Part shown: piece after piece, positions 7,831 through 14,788 of the stretch
Position numbering within the stretch: position 1 is the first letter of the stretch
How the letters are laid out: each line of letters starts with the position of its first letter
Source: Myxococcota bacterium
GTDB lineage: Bacteria > Myxococcota_A > UBA9160 > SZUA-336
Assembly: GCA_035498015.1 (NCBI GenBank)
Contig: DATKAO010000093.1
Coordinates: 1 to 50,031 of the forward strand
DNA length: 50,031 bases
Direction of reading: 5' to 3'
Notes under the pieces: model-generated
Database searches by the model: none
Seen by the model: the letters and a program-made list of their open reading frames with translations, nothing else
Told to the model about the DNA's origin: nothing
Program-made: the position numbers and the translations under genes

Positions 7831-8610
7831 ATGGGGAGACCGGGGCCGATCGAGCGCTTCTTGCGCGGCGTCGGCGCGATCGTGCTCTTGCCGCTCGCGC
7901 TCATGATGTGGAGCGCAGGCGCGTTCTTCCACGCACTCTTCGGTGCGAGCCCGCGCCAGGCGCACCGCTACTACGTGGGCTTCGCGCGCACCTGCGTGAC
8001 CGTGGCCGGCACGCGCATCGAGGTGCGCGGGCGCGAGCACATCCGCCCCGGTCAGGCCTACGTGGTGGTCTCGAATCACGAGAGCAACTGGGACCCGCCG
8101 GTCATCCTGTCCTCGCTGCCCGAGCTCGTGATCCGCTTCGTCTTGAAGCAGCAGCTCTTGTCGGTGCCGGTGTTCGGACCGGCGCTCCGGCGCACCGGAA
8201 ACATCGCGGTCGAGCGCGCACGCTCCGGCAACGACGTGCGCCGGGTGCAGGCCGGCATGTCGGAGCGCCCGGCCGAGGTCTCGATCCTGTTCTTCGCCGA
8301 AGGCAACCGCGCGCGCGACGGCTCCTACCGCGAGTTCAAAATGGGCGCGTTCGCGACCGCGCTCGACTTCAAGCTGCCGATCCTGCCCATCGCGGTCGCG
8401 GGCACCTTCCCGATCTGGCCGCCGGGTCGGGTGTGGCTCGCGCCGGCACCGGTGGTGCTCGAGATCGGCGCGCCGATCCCGGTCGAGGGGCTGAGCGCCG
8501 GCGATCGCACGCGGCTGCGCGACGAGGCGCAGCGCGTGATCGGCGGCCTGCGGGCCTCGGCGCGCGCCCGGCTGCGCGCGCAGGGGGTCGACCCGGGCGG
8601 CGTCGACTGA
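7831..8610 (+). CDS. 1-acyl-sn-glycerol-3-phosphate acyltransferase-like (PlsC family)
   Basis: A 259-residue membrane-associated acyltransferase that should add an acyl chain to lysophosphatidate or a related glycerolipid. One hydrophobic segment (about 14-36) precedes the HX4D catalytic motif (H83-ESNW-D88) and the substrate motif FFAEGNR (EGNR instead of the common EGTR). The start is uncertain: an in-frame ATG at 7804 would add nine residues, but the -10-like box at 7817-7822 and the lack of any ribosome site fit 7831 better. It diverges from the ADHAP-synthase-like gene across a few dozen bases; together they suggest ether- or glycerolipid synthesis. Confidence 0.88.
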   Translation: MGRPGPIERFLRGVGAIVLLPLALMMWSAGAFFHALFGASPRQAHRYYVGFARTCVTVAGTRIEVRGREHIRPGQAYVVVSNHESNWDPPVILSSLPELVIRFVLKQQLLSVPVFGPALRRTGNIAVERARSGNDVRRVQAGMSERPAEVSILFFAEGNRARDGSYREFKMGAFATALDFKLPILPIAVAGTFPIWPPGRVWLAPAPVVLEIGAPIPVEGLSAGDRTRLRDEAQRVIGGLRASARARLRAQGVDPGGVD

Positions 8611-8615
8611 GCGTG

Positions 8616-8621
8616 TAGAAT
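8616..8621 (+). promoter_or_regulatory. -10-like box (TAGAAT) seven bases before the ATG at 8629
   Basis: TGTAGAAT precedes the hydrolase gene, leaving seven bases to the ATG at 8629. Its last two bases are part of an earlier ATG (8620), which would therefore lie inside the promoter. Confidence 0.4.
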
Positions 8622-8628
8622 GCGCGCG

Positions 8629-9489
8629 ATGGAGCCCACGTCGCTGCGCCTGCCGGGGACTCACGGACTCACTCTGCACGCACTGGAGTGGAGCCGCGAG
8701 GGAACGCTGTTGTTGTTCCTGCACGGCTTCTCGAACGACGCGCACGTGTGGGACTGGTGCGCGCCGGTGTTCGCGCCCCACTACCGCGTGCTGGCTCTGG
8801 ACCACCGCGGCCACGGCGACTCCGACCGCGACTCCGAGGGCCGCTACGACCACGAGACCATGGCGCGCGACGTCGCGTCCGCGCTCGAGTCATTGGGCGC
8901 GGCGCGCGCGGTGCTGGTCGGTCACTCGCTGGGCGGGCGGGTCGCGATGCGCTTCGCGGGCCTGTTCCCCGAGAAGCTGGCGGGCCTGGTCATCGTGGAC
9001 TCCGCGCCCGAGCTCGACGCGCGTGGCACCACGCGCATCCGGCTCGACGTGCAGCAGCAGGAGCCGTCGTTCGCGACGCCGAGAGACTACGAGCGCATCC
9101 TGGCGCGCCAGTACCCGGCGACGCGCGCGGACATCCTGGCGAAGCTCGCCACTCACTGGACGCGCGCGCGGCCCGACGGCCGGCTCGAGCTCAAGCTCGA
9201 CCCGGCGTTCATGCGCGCCCGGCGCGGCCAGAACGAAGAGGAGCTCGCGCGCTGGTCGGCCGACGAGGCCAAGCTGCTGTGGAGCGCGCTCGAGAAGCTG
9301 CCCTGCCCCGCGCTCGTGGTGCGCGGCGCCGCGTCGGACGTGCTCTCGGCGGACGTGGCCGACAAGATGGCCGACGAGGTGCTGAAGCAGGGCCGCCTGG
9401 CAGTGATTCCCAAGGCCGGCCACTCCGTCATGCTCGACAACCCGGAGGCCTTCGAGAAGGCCCTGTCGGGCTTCGTGCTGGGAGATTAG
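8629..9489 (+). CDS. Alpha/beta-hydrolase fold protein
   Basis: A 286-residue soluble hydrolase of the epoxide-hydrolase/esterase type. Visible motifs are the oxyanion region LFLHGFSND, the nucleophile elbow VGHSLGG (Ser100), the acid in VVRGAASDVLS and the terminal His in PKAGHSVML. The substrate is unknown. The ATG at 8629 is preferred to that at 8620 because a TAGAAT box overlaps the earlier one, suggesting a leaderless transcript. It lies 18 bases after the acyltransferase gene, so it may also be transcribed from there. The FHA gene follows after 56 bases. Confidence 0.87.
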   Translation: MEPTSLRLPGTHGLTLHALEWSREGTLLLFLHGFSNDAHVWDWCAPVFAPHYRVLALDHRGHGDSDRDSEGRYDHETMARDVASALESLGAARAVLVGHSLGGRVAMRFAGLFPEKLAGLVIVDSAPELDARGTTRIRLDVQQQEPSFATPRDYERILARQYPATRADILAKLATHWTRARPDGRLELKLDPAFMRARRGQNEEELARWSADEAKLLWSALEKLPCPALVVRGAASDVLSADVADKMADEVLKQGRLAVIPKAGHSVMLDNPEAFEKALSGFVLGD

Positions 9490-9514
9490 GGCCTCTCAAG
9501 AGCCTTCCGCCGGA

Positions 9515-9536
9515 CTCCGATGCATCCCCGTCGGAG
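9515..9536 (+). promoter_or_regulatory. Hairpin that can hide the FHA gene's ribosome-binding site
   Basis: CTCCGA (9515-9520) pairs with TCGGAG (9531-9536) around a 10-base loop. The right arm contains most of the GGAGG ribosome site (9533-9537) of the ATG at 9546, so the hairpin could lower translation. Confidence 0.3.
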
Positions 9537-9545
9537 GTCTGCGCC

Positions 9546-9941
9546 ATGAAGGACGGGAAGACGCGCCAGGTCCCGGTCTCGCGCTCGGAGCGACGGGACG
9601 GGTATCTCGCGACGCACGCGGTGTCGCTGGTGTTCGCTTCGGGTCCGCTTGCCGGCAGCGAGGTGACGCTGACCAAGCCGCGCGTCACGATCGGCCGAGG
9701 CAAGGACTCCGAGGTGGTGATCGACGACGCCTCGATCTCGCACCAGCACGCAGCGCTCGAGCTCGGCTCGAACGGCTACCGCGTGCGCGACCTGGGCAGC
9801 ACGAACGGCGTGGTCGTGAACGGCGCGCGCATGGCGCTGGCCGAGCTGAAGCACGGCGACCGCATCGCGCTGGGCCAGATCGAGCTGCGCTACGTGGTCG
9901 AGACGCGCGCGGCGTCGCCCAAGACTCACTCGCTCGACTGA
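9546..9941 (+). CDS. FHA-domain protein
   Basis: A 131-residue cytoplasmic protein that is mostly one forkhead-associated domain, a phosphothreonine-binding module. The conserved strand motifs are visible: TIGRGKDSEVVIDD (about 48-61), SISHQHAAL (about 63-71) and LGSTNGVVVNG (about 81-91). About 25 polar residues precede the domain. Sixteen bases separate it from a Ser/Thr kinase gene, so the two are probably one unit in which the FHA domain reads kinase-dependent phosphorylation. The ATG at 9546 has GGAGG at 9533-9537, partly inside a possible hairpin. Confidence 0.92.
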   Translation: MKDGKTRQVPVSRSERRDGYLATHAVSLVFASGPLAGSEVTLTKPRVTIGRGKDSEVVIDDASISHQHAALELGSNGYRVRDLGSTNGVVVNGARMALAELKHGDRIALGQIELRYVVETRAASPKTHSLD

Positions 9942-9957
9942 CTCGCAGCCGCGCTCC

Positions 9958-11250
9958 ATGTCCGGCACGGGCCCGCGCACCATCGGCAACTTCGCCATCG
10001 AGCGCGAGCTCGGCTCAGGCGGCATGGGCGTGGTGCTGCTGGGCCGGCACCAGTCGCTCGACCGGCCGGCGGTGCTGAAGAGACTCCGCCCGGACCTCTC
10101 CTCGAGCGAGGAGTTGGTCGAGCGCTTCGCGCGCGAGGCGCGCGCTGCGGCCTCGATCCACCACCAGAACGTGGTCGCGGTGTACGACTGGATCGCCTGG
10201 CGTGGCGAGCACTACATCGCGCAGGAATACGTCGACGGCGTGGACCTGCGCGAGGCGCTCACGGGAGCCCAGCGCTTCCCGTGGCGCATCGCGGCGCTGG
10301 TGACGCTCGAGCTGGCGCGCGGGCTCGAGGCGATCCACGCGCGCGGGATGGTGCACCGCGACCTCAAGCCGGCGAACGTGCTCTTGGGCCGCAACGGCGA
10401 CGTGAAGATCGCCGACTTCGGGATCGCGATCGACGCGACCAGCGACGGACTCACCCGTCCCGGCACCACGATCGGCTCGCCGCCCTACATCGCCCCGGAG
10501 CAGCTCTTGGGCGAGCGCGTCGACGCGCGCGGCGACCTGTTCGGCCTGGGCGTGGTGCTGTACGAGCTCTTGTGCGGCGCGCCGCCCTACCGCGAGCCCG
10601 CGCAGGGCGAGACCGACAGCCTGCTGACGCGCATCCAGCGCGAGCGCTACGAGCCGCCGCGCCGCGTGAGTCGGGACGTTCCGCGCTGGCTCGCACGGCT
10701 GGTCAAGTCACTCGTGCGCGCGCGGCCCCGTTCGCGGCCGGCGTCGGCCCAGCGCGTGCGCCGGCTGCTCGAGGCGCGCCTGCGCGCCTTCCCGGCCGAG
10801 GCGCGGCTCGAGGTGGCGAGCTGGCTGTGGGAAGAAGGCGTGTTCAAGCCGCGCGAAGGCGACACCGTGGTGCTCTCGGCCGAGACTCCTCTTCGCCGCC
10901 GGCGCTGGGGCCGTGCGGCTGCTGCGGCGGCCGTGCTGGCGTGCGCGGGCGGACTCGGCCTGGTCGCGCGCCTGCCCGGCCACCCGCTGCAGGACCTGGC
11001 CGCGCGCGCGCGCATGCTCTCCGCGCACCCGACGGACACCGCCCGCGTGGACTTCGCCACCGATCAGCGGCTCCGGGTCGCGATCGACGGCGCGGAGCCG
11101 CTCGCGGTCGAGCCCGGCGAAGCGCGCGAGCTGGCGCCGGGCCGACACCACCTGGTGTTCGAGTGGCCGAGCGGCTCGAGCGCCCACGTCGATCTGGAGC
11201 TCGCCGCGGGCGAGCACCGCTCCGTGCGCCCCGAACGCCCGGCGGACTGA
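9958..11250 (+). CDS. Membrane-anchored Ser/Thr protein kinase (Hanks type)
   Basis: A 430-residue eukaryotic-like kinase. The kinase domain spans about 10-275: glycine loop LGSGGMGVV (18-26), catalytic Lys41, HRDLKPAN with Asp135 (133-140), DFG (153-155) and APE (179-181). A single membrane helix (about 320-337) follows, then an 80-residue outside domain without PASTA repeats. It likely phosphorylates cytoplasmic targets in response to an envelope signal, with the adjacent FHA protein as partner or substrate. The start ATG has no clear ribosome site. Such kinases are abundant in Myxococcota. Confidence 0.95.
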   Translation: MSGTGPRTIGNFAIERELGSGGMGVVLLGRHQSLDRPAVLKRLRPDLSSSEELVERFAREARAAASIHHQNVVAVYDWIAWRGEHYIAQEYVDGVDLREALTGAQRFPWRIAALVTLELARGLEAIHARGMVHRDLKPANVLLGRNGDVKIADFGIAIDATSDGLTRPGTTIGSPPYIAPEQLLGERVDARGDLFGLGVVLYELLCGAPPYREPAQGETDSLLTRIQRERYEPPRRVSRDVPRWLARLVKSLVRARPRSRPASAQRVRRLLEARLRAFPAEARLEVASWLWEEGVFKPREGDTVVLSAETPLRRRRWGRAAAAAAVLACAGGLGLVARLPGHPLQDLAARARMLSAHPTDTARVDFATDQRLRVAIDGAEPLAVEPGEARELAPGRHHLVFEWPSGSSAHVDLELAAGEHRSVRPERPAD

Positions 11251-11252
11251 AG

Positions 11253-13112
11253 TCACTTCTCCTCGAGGTGCAGGAGCAGGATCCGCCGGATCTCCTCGAT
11301 CGTGTCGGGTTGGCCCTGCGCCGAGTGACTCGAGTGCACGATCTTCTCCGACTCGACGCCGTCGATGTGCGCGCTCGCATACTTCACCACGCCGTCGCTG
11401 GCGTCCTCGAGCGGCCCCTCGAGGTCCTCGCGCGCGATGATCGAGTGCGCGTGCACGCCCGGGGCGATCGGCAGCGAAGCCAGCGTCTCGATGAACGGGC
11501 TGCCGGGCCGCATGTTGTCGATGCTGGTGGGCATGGCCTCCATGGACTGCAAGGCGATCTTGCCGGGGTTGAGTGACGCCACGTCGGTGAGCCGCTTGGT
11601 GAGGTCGCTGGGCAGGTCGATGAAGGACTCGACGATGCCGGCCAGGCTGAAGGCGGCGAGATAGCTGCCGCGCTGCGGCGTGCACACGAACACCACCCGG
11701 CGCACGAACGGCTCGGGCGTGAAGATGGTGGAGCTGATCAGCGCCTGGCGGGTGGCGTCGTCGGCGACGAGCTGGTCGGGCGGGACCTTGGCGAGCTGGT
11801 TCCAGAAGCGCAGCCCGCTGTCGACCACGGTGAGCTTCGCGAGCAGGCCACCCTGGCTGTGGCCGACGATCACCATGCGGTGGAGCGCGGCGTCCTTGCC
11901 CTCGGGATCGAACTCGTGCACCGCGCGCTCGAGCGTCTGGCGCATGACTCCGGCCGAGTAACCGATCGGGTTGCCGGTATTGTAGATGTAGAGCCAGATC
12001 TGGTAGTGATTCAGGATCCGGTCGTCGATCTCGAGCTCGTTGATCAGGTCGGCCCAGCGGCCCGGGCTCGAGGCGGTGCCGTGCACGAGCACGATCGGGA
12101 TGTGCCCCGGCCGGTAGGGATCGACCAGCACCAGCCCGTCGCGGTTGCTCTTGTCGTGCCAGGGATTCACCGCCGCCGAGAAGAAGCCCGCGTACTCGAA
12201 GTCCCACCAGCGCGACTCACCGAGCGTGTAGGCCAGCGCCGAGCTGGTCTCGAACTCGAGCGGCCACTCGCGGTGCGCCACGTCGACCTTCAGCCGGTCG
12301 TCGACCGAGTACATCTCGAGCTTGCCGCGCAGCTTCCCGCTGATCAAGCCCGCGCGCGGGGTCTCGATGCGCAGGAAGCCGGTCACCGGCACCTTCAAGT
12401 TCGACGGGATGCGCCGGTGGCCCGCGACGACGCGGTCGGTGTCCGCCTTCCACAAGCCCGCGATCAGCGGCGCGCCGATGCCGGCCCGCCGGTAGCGGTT
12501 GCGCAGGCCCTCGACCTGCAGGTCGGCCGCAGGCACGAAGTGCTCCAGGTGGTAGCCGCCCCAGGACACGGGCGCGGAGTCCGCATCGAGCTCGAGTGAC
12601 CCGAACGGCAGCGCCTGCTTGCCGGCTTCGATCACCCACTCGCCGTGGTCGCCGGTGGCGAGGCCCTCGGCCAGGCCGTGGTTGTACAGGTCACAAGCCA
12701 CGCGCAGCCGCGGGTCACTCGGGTCGAGGGGCAGGTCACCGTCGAGCTCGGAGAACAGGAGCGCGTAGGCGTAGACGGCGGCGGCGAGATAGTAGCTGCG
12801 GTCCTTCGAGCGCTCGGCGTAGGCGTAGGACAGCTCCGAGAGCGCGAACAGCCGGTAGCGGTCACCCGTGCGCTCGAGCCCCCGGTGCAGCAGGCGCAGC
12901 GCCTTCACCGGGTCGTCCTGGAACTCCGCGTACAGGCCCAGGCGCTGCAGGAACTGGACGGACAGCTCGCTCGGGCGGTCCGAGTTCAGGATGTCGGAGG
13001 TGACCTCGCGCTGCACCACTTCGGGGTCGGCGCGGTTCACGCGCACCGGCACCCCGCTGCACGCGGCGAACAGCAGCACGGCGGCCAGCGGAACCCGCCC
13101 GGCGCGAGTCAC
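11253..13112 (-). CDS. Large lipoprotein alpha/beta hydrolase (lipase/esterase-like)
   Basis: A 619-residue protein. The GTG at 13112 overlaps the ArsR-gene stop codon (GTGA), suggesting coupled translation. This start gives a short lipoprotein signal ending FAAC, with Cys18 as the lipidated residue. The N-terminal half (about 30-330) has no domain I can name. The C-terminal half is an alpha/beta hydrolase with VLVHGTASSPGRW (oxyanion side) and the nucleophile elbow VGHSQGG (Ser419). It is probably anchored to the outer membrane and hydrolyses lipid or ester substrates. It ends two bases from the convergent kinase gene. A longer upstream reading exists, but it overlaps the regulator and lacks a signal peptide. 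Confidence 0.85.
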   Translation of the reverse strand: MTRAGRVPLAAVLLFAACSGVPVRVNRADPEVVQREVTSDILNSDRPSELSVQFLQRLGLYAEFQDDPVKALRLLHRGLERTGDRYRLFALSELSYAYAERSKDRSYYLAAAVYAYALLFSELDGDLPLDPSDPRLRVACDLYNHGLAEGLATGDHGEWVIEAGKQALPFGSLELDADSAPVSWGGYHLEHFVPAADLQVEGLRNRYRRAGIGAPLIAGLWKADTDRVVAGHRRIPSNLKVPVTGFLRIETPRAGLISGKLRGKLEMYSVDDRLKVDVAHREWPLEFETSSALAYTLGESRWWDFEYAGFFSAAVNPWHDKSNRDGLVLVDPYRPGHIPIVLVHGTASSPGRWADLINELEIDDRILNHYQIWLYIYNTGNPIGYSAGVMRQTLERAVHEFDPEGKDAALHRMVIVGHSQGGLLAKLTVVDSGLRFWNQLAKVPPDQLVADDATRQALISSTIFTPEPFVRRVVFVCTPQRGSYLAAFSLAGIVESFIDLPSDLTKRLTDVASLNPGKIALQSMEAMPTSIDNMRPGSPFIETLASLPIAPGVHAHSIIAREDLEGPLEDASDGVVKYASAHIDGVESEKIVHSSHSAQGQPDTIEEIRRILLLHLEEK

Positions 13113-13408
13113 GAGTCGAAGCGAGTCAGCCAATCCCCGACCACCCGCTGCAGGAGCGCGTGGTTGACCGCGTAGACCCGCTCGCGGCCGCGGGTCTCGA
13201 CGGTGACCAGCTCGGCCGCCTCGAGCTGCCGGAGGTGGCGGCTCGTGGTCGGCCACGTGCAGTCGAAGCGCCTGGCGATCTCACCCGCGGTCATCGTGCC
13301 GCCGTGCAGGTGCAGAGACAAGAGCACCTGGCGGCGGGAGGGGTGCGCGAGACAAGCGAACACGCGCTCGAGCTCCGCGAGCTCGCGCGCCGCGTCACGC
13401 TTTGCCAA
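13109..13408 (-). CDS. ArsR-family winged-helix repressor
   Basis: A 99-residue DNA-binding repressor. The helix-turn-helix region (about 38-70: MTAGEIARRF..TWPTTSRHLRQLEAAELV) is typical of ArsR/SmtB proteins. The usual cysteine metal-binding motif is absent; the only Cys residues are scattered (C19, C50), so it more likely senses an organic ligand or acts through protein contacts. It overlaps the upstream small gene by 14 bases and the downstream lipase gene by four. A palindrome at 13741-13764, just before the first gene of this operon, is its probable operator, giving autoregulation. Confidence 0.92.
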   Translation of the reverse strand: MAKRDAARELAELERVFACLAHPSRRQVLLSLHLHGGTMTAGEIARRFDCTWPTTSRHLRQLEAAELVTVETRGRERVYAVNHALLQRVVGDWLTRFDS

Positions 13409-13727
13409 GCACTTCCAGCACTTGCACGTGCGGGAACTCCATGTTCGGCCGGCCGTCGCGCGCTTCGGTCAGCTTGTCCATGCGTTCCCAGACCTCCATC
13501 ACGTCGGGGTGCTTGGGCGCCAGGTCCGAAGAATCGGACGCCTTCCACTCGAAGATCTCCACGAACAGCGGCCGGCCGTCCTGCTCGGCGCCGCGGTAGT
13601 GAGTCGGGCGGCGGTCGGTCACCAGGCCGAGCTCGTGGAGCACGGGCCAGTGCCGCTCGAGCAATCGGGTGAAGGCCTGCTCGTTGCCCCGGGCCACGCG
13701 GTAGATGCAGATCACGGTCTCCGCCAC
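13395..13727 (-). CDS. Small protein, probably dimeric alpha/beta-barrel (DABB/EthD-like)
   Basis: A 110-residue cytoplasmic protein beginning with a beta-strand-like segment (VICIYRVARG) followed by amphipathic helices, the pattern of ferredoxin-like dimeric alpha/beta-barrel proteins such as antibiotic-biosynthesis monooxygenases and EthD. The specific function is unknown. It starts with GTG at 13727, supported by AGGAGA eight bases upstream, and is the first gene of the operon with the ArsR repressor (14-base overlap) and lipase. Its promoter region contains the ArsR-type palindrome, so it is probably under that repressor's control. Confidence 0.75.
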   Translation of the reverse strand: MAETVICIYRVARGNEQAFTRLLERHWPVLHELGLVTDRRPTHYRGAEQDGRPLFVEIFEWKASDSSDLAPKHPDVMEVWERMDKLTEARDGRPNMEFPHVQVLEVLGKA

Positions 13728-13740
13728 GGCGCGTTCTCCT

Positions 13741-13764
13741 ATGATTAGCCAATTTGCTAATCAT
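13741..13764 (-). promoter_or_regulatory. ArsR-type operator palindrome
   Basis: ATGATTAGC and GCTAATCAT form a perfect 9-base inverted repeat around CAATTT; only one pair in the 24 bases (13750/13755) fails to match. It is strikingly AT-rich for this genome. It lies 14 bases before the GTG start of the first operon gene and covers the likely -10 region (TAATCA on the - strand). Pairing with an ArsR gene in the same operon makes autorepression the simplest reading. Confidence 0.75.
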
Positions 13765-13790
13765 CCCGCCGCGCCGCGGCGGGCGTCAAG

Positions 13791-14150
13791 TCAGATCCGC
13801 TCGAGCTGCTCGCGTGTGCGCGCTTCGCGCACGTTGCCGGTGTTCAAGGTCGACGCGGGCTCCAGCAAGAGCACCGCGGCCTCGCCGCGCGCCACCGGCT
13901 TGTGCTCGACCCCCCGCGGCACCACGCACAGCTCACCCTCGCGCAGCTCGATCACCCGGTCGCGGAAGTGGAGCGCGAGCACCCCGCGCAGCACGAGAAA
14001 CAGCTCGTCCTCGTGCTCGTGGTGGTGCCAGACGAACTCGCCCTCGAGCTTCACGAGCTTCACGTGCTGGCCGTTCAGCTCGGCGACCACGCGCGGGTTC
14101 CAATGGTCCGAGAACAGCGCGAGCTTCTCGGAGAGATTGATCTTGTTCAT
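13791..14150 (-). CDS. Cupin-domain protein
   Basis: A 119-residue single-domain cupin. The first metal-binding motif is clear (HHHEHEDELFLVLRG, about 42-56), and the second is represented by VVPRGVEHKPVA (about 77-88) with its His. The fold usually binds one Fe, Mn or Zn ion. The role cannot be assigned; such small cupins serve as dioxygenases, isomerases or sensors. The start ATG overlaps the stop codon of the upstream lipoprotein gene (ATGA), so the two are translationally coupled. Confidence 0.9.
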   Translation of the reverse strand: MNKINLSEKLALFSDHWNPRVVAELNGQHVKLVKLEGEFVWHHHEHEDELFLVLRGVLALHFRDRVIELREGELCVVPRGVEHKPVARGEAAVLLLEPASTLNTGNVREARTREQLERI

Positions 14151-14788
14151 GGTGTCTCCGGGCAGTGACCGGGCGTCTGCTGGCCGACGTGGCGCTCGAG
14201 CACCCCGCCCTTCGCGATCAGCTGCGCGCGCAGCTGGCGGATCTCGAGATCGTCGGTGTCGAGCAAGGTCCAGTCACCCAGCGCGCCGAACGCCGCCAGC
14301 GGCGAGAGCACGAGCGGCGCGAGCCCCCACCACAGCCCGGTGTCGTAGGTCAGCTCGATGCGCTCGTCGGGCGCGGCCGCGGGGTGGAACGGGATCGAGA
14401 TACGCTCGTCCATCTTGATCGAGAGCGTGAGCAGGCTGAACCAGAACGGCTCGCTCTGCACGTCGTCGACGCGGGGCAGCGCGACGACCTCGACGTCGAT
14501 CGGACAGCGCATGCGCCGCGCGAAGTCGACTTCGTGGAACAGGTCGATGCGCCGCAGCGTGTAGACCAGCGTCTGCGCCGCGCGGAACTCGGTGAAGGCG
14601 TCGGCCTTGGTCAGCACCGGCTCGACGGCGCCCACCTTCCACAGGGCGACGCGGTCCCCGTGCATGGGCACCGGATCGGCCGTGGGCGGCGCGGCCGGCA
14701 GGCGATTCAGCGTGCAGCCGGCCAGCAGCGCCGCAGCCAGCACGATGCCGGGCAGCGCGGCTATCTCCGAACCTCGATGCCCCGCCAC
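14147..14788 (-). CDS. Hypothetical lipoprotein
   Basis: A 213-residue protein with a lipoprotein signal ending LLAGC (Cys at about 25), followed by a Pro/Ala-rich spacer. I do not recognise the mature domain; it contains FWFSLLTLSIKMDE and a later hydrophobic segment (WWGLAPLVLSPLAAFGAL, about 149-167) that may contact the membrane. It starts 28 bases inside the end of the esterase gene and couples by ATGA to the cupin gene. A later GTG inside the signal peptide is possible but would shorten the positively charged N-region. Confidence 0.75.
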   Translation of the reverse strand: MAGHRGSEIAALPGIVLAAALLAGCTLNRLPAAPPTADPVPMHGDRVALWKVGAVEPVLTKADAFTEFRAAQTLVYTLRRIDLFHEVDFARRMRCPIDVEVVALPRVDDVQSEPFWFSLLTLSIKMDERISIPFHPAAAPDERIELTYDTGLWWGLAPLVLSPLAAFGALGDWTLLDTDDLEIRQLRAQLIAKGGVLERHVGQQTPGHCPETP

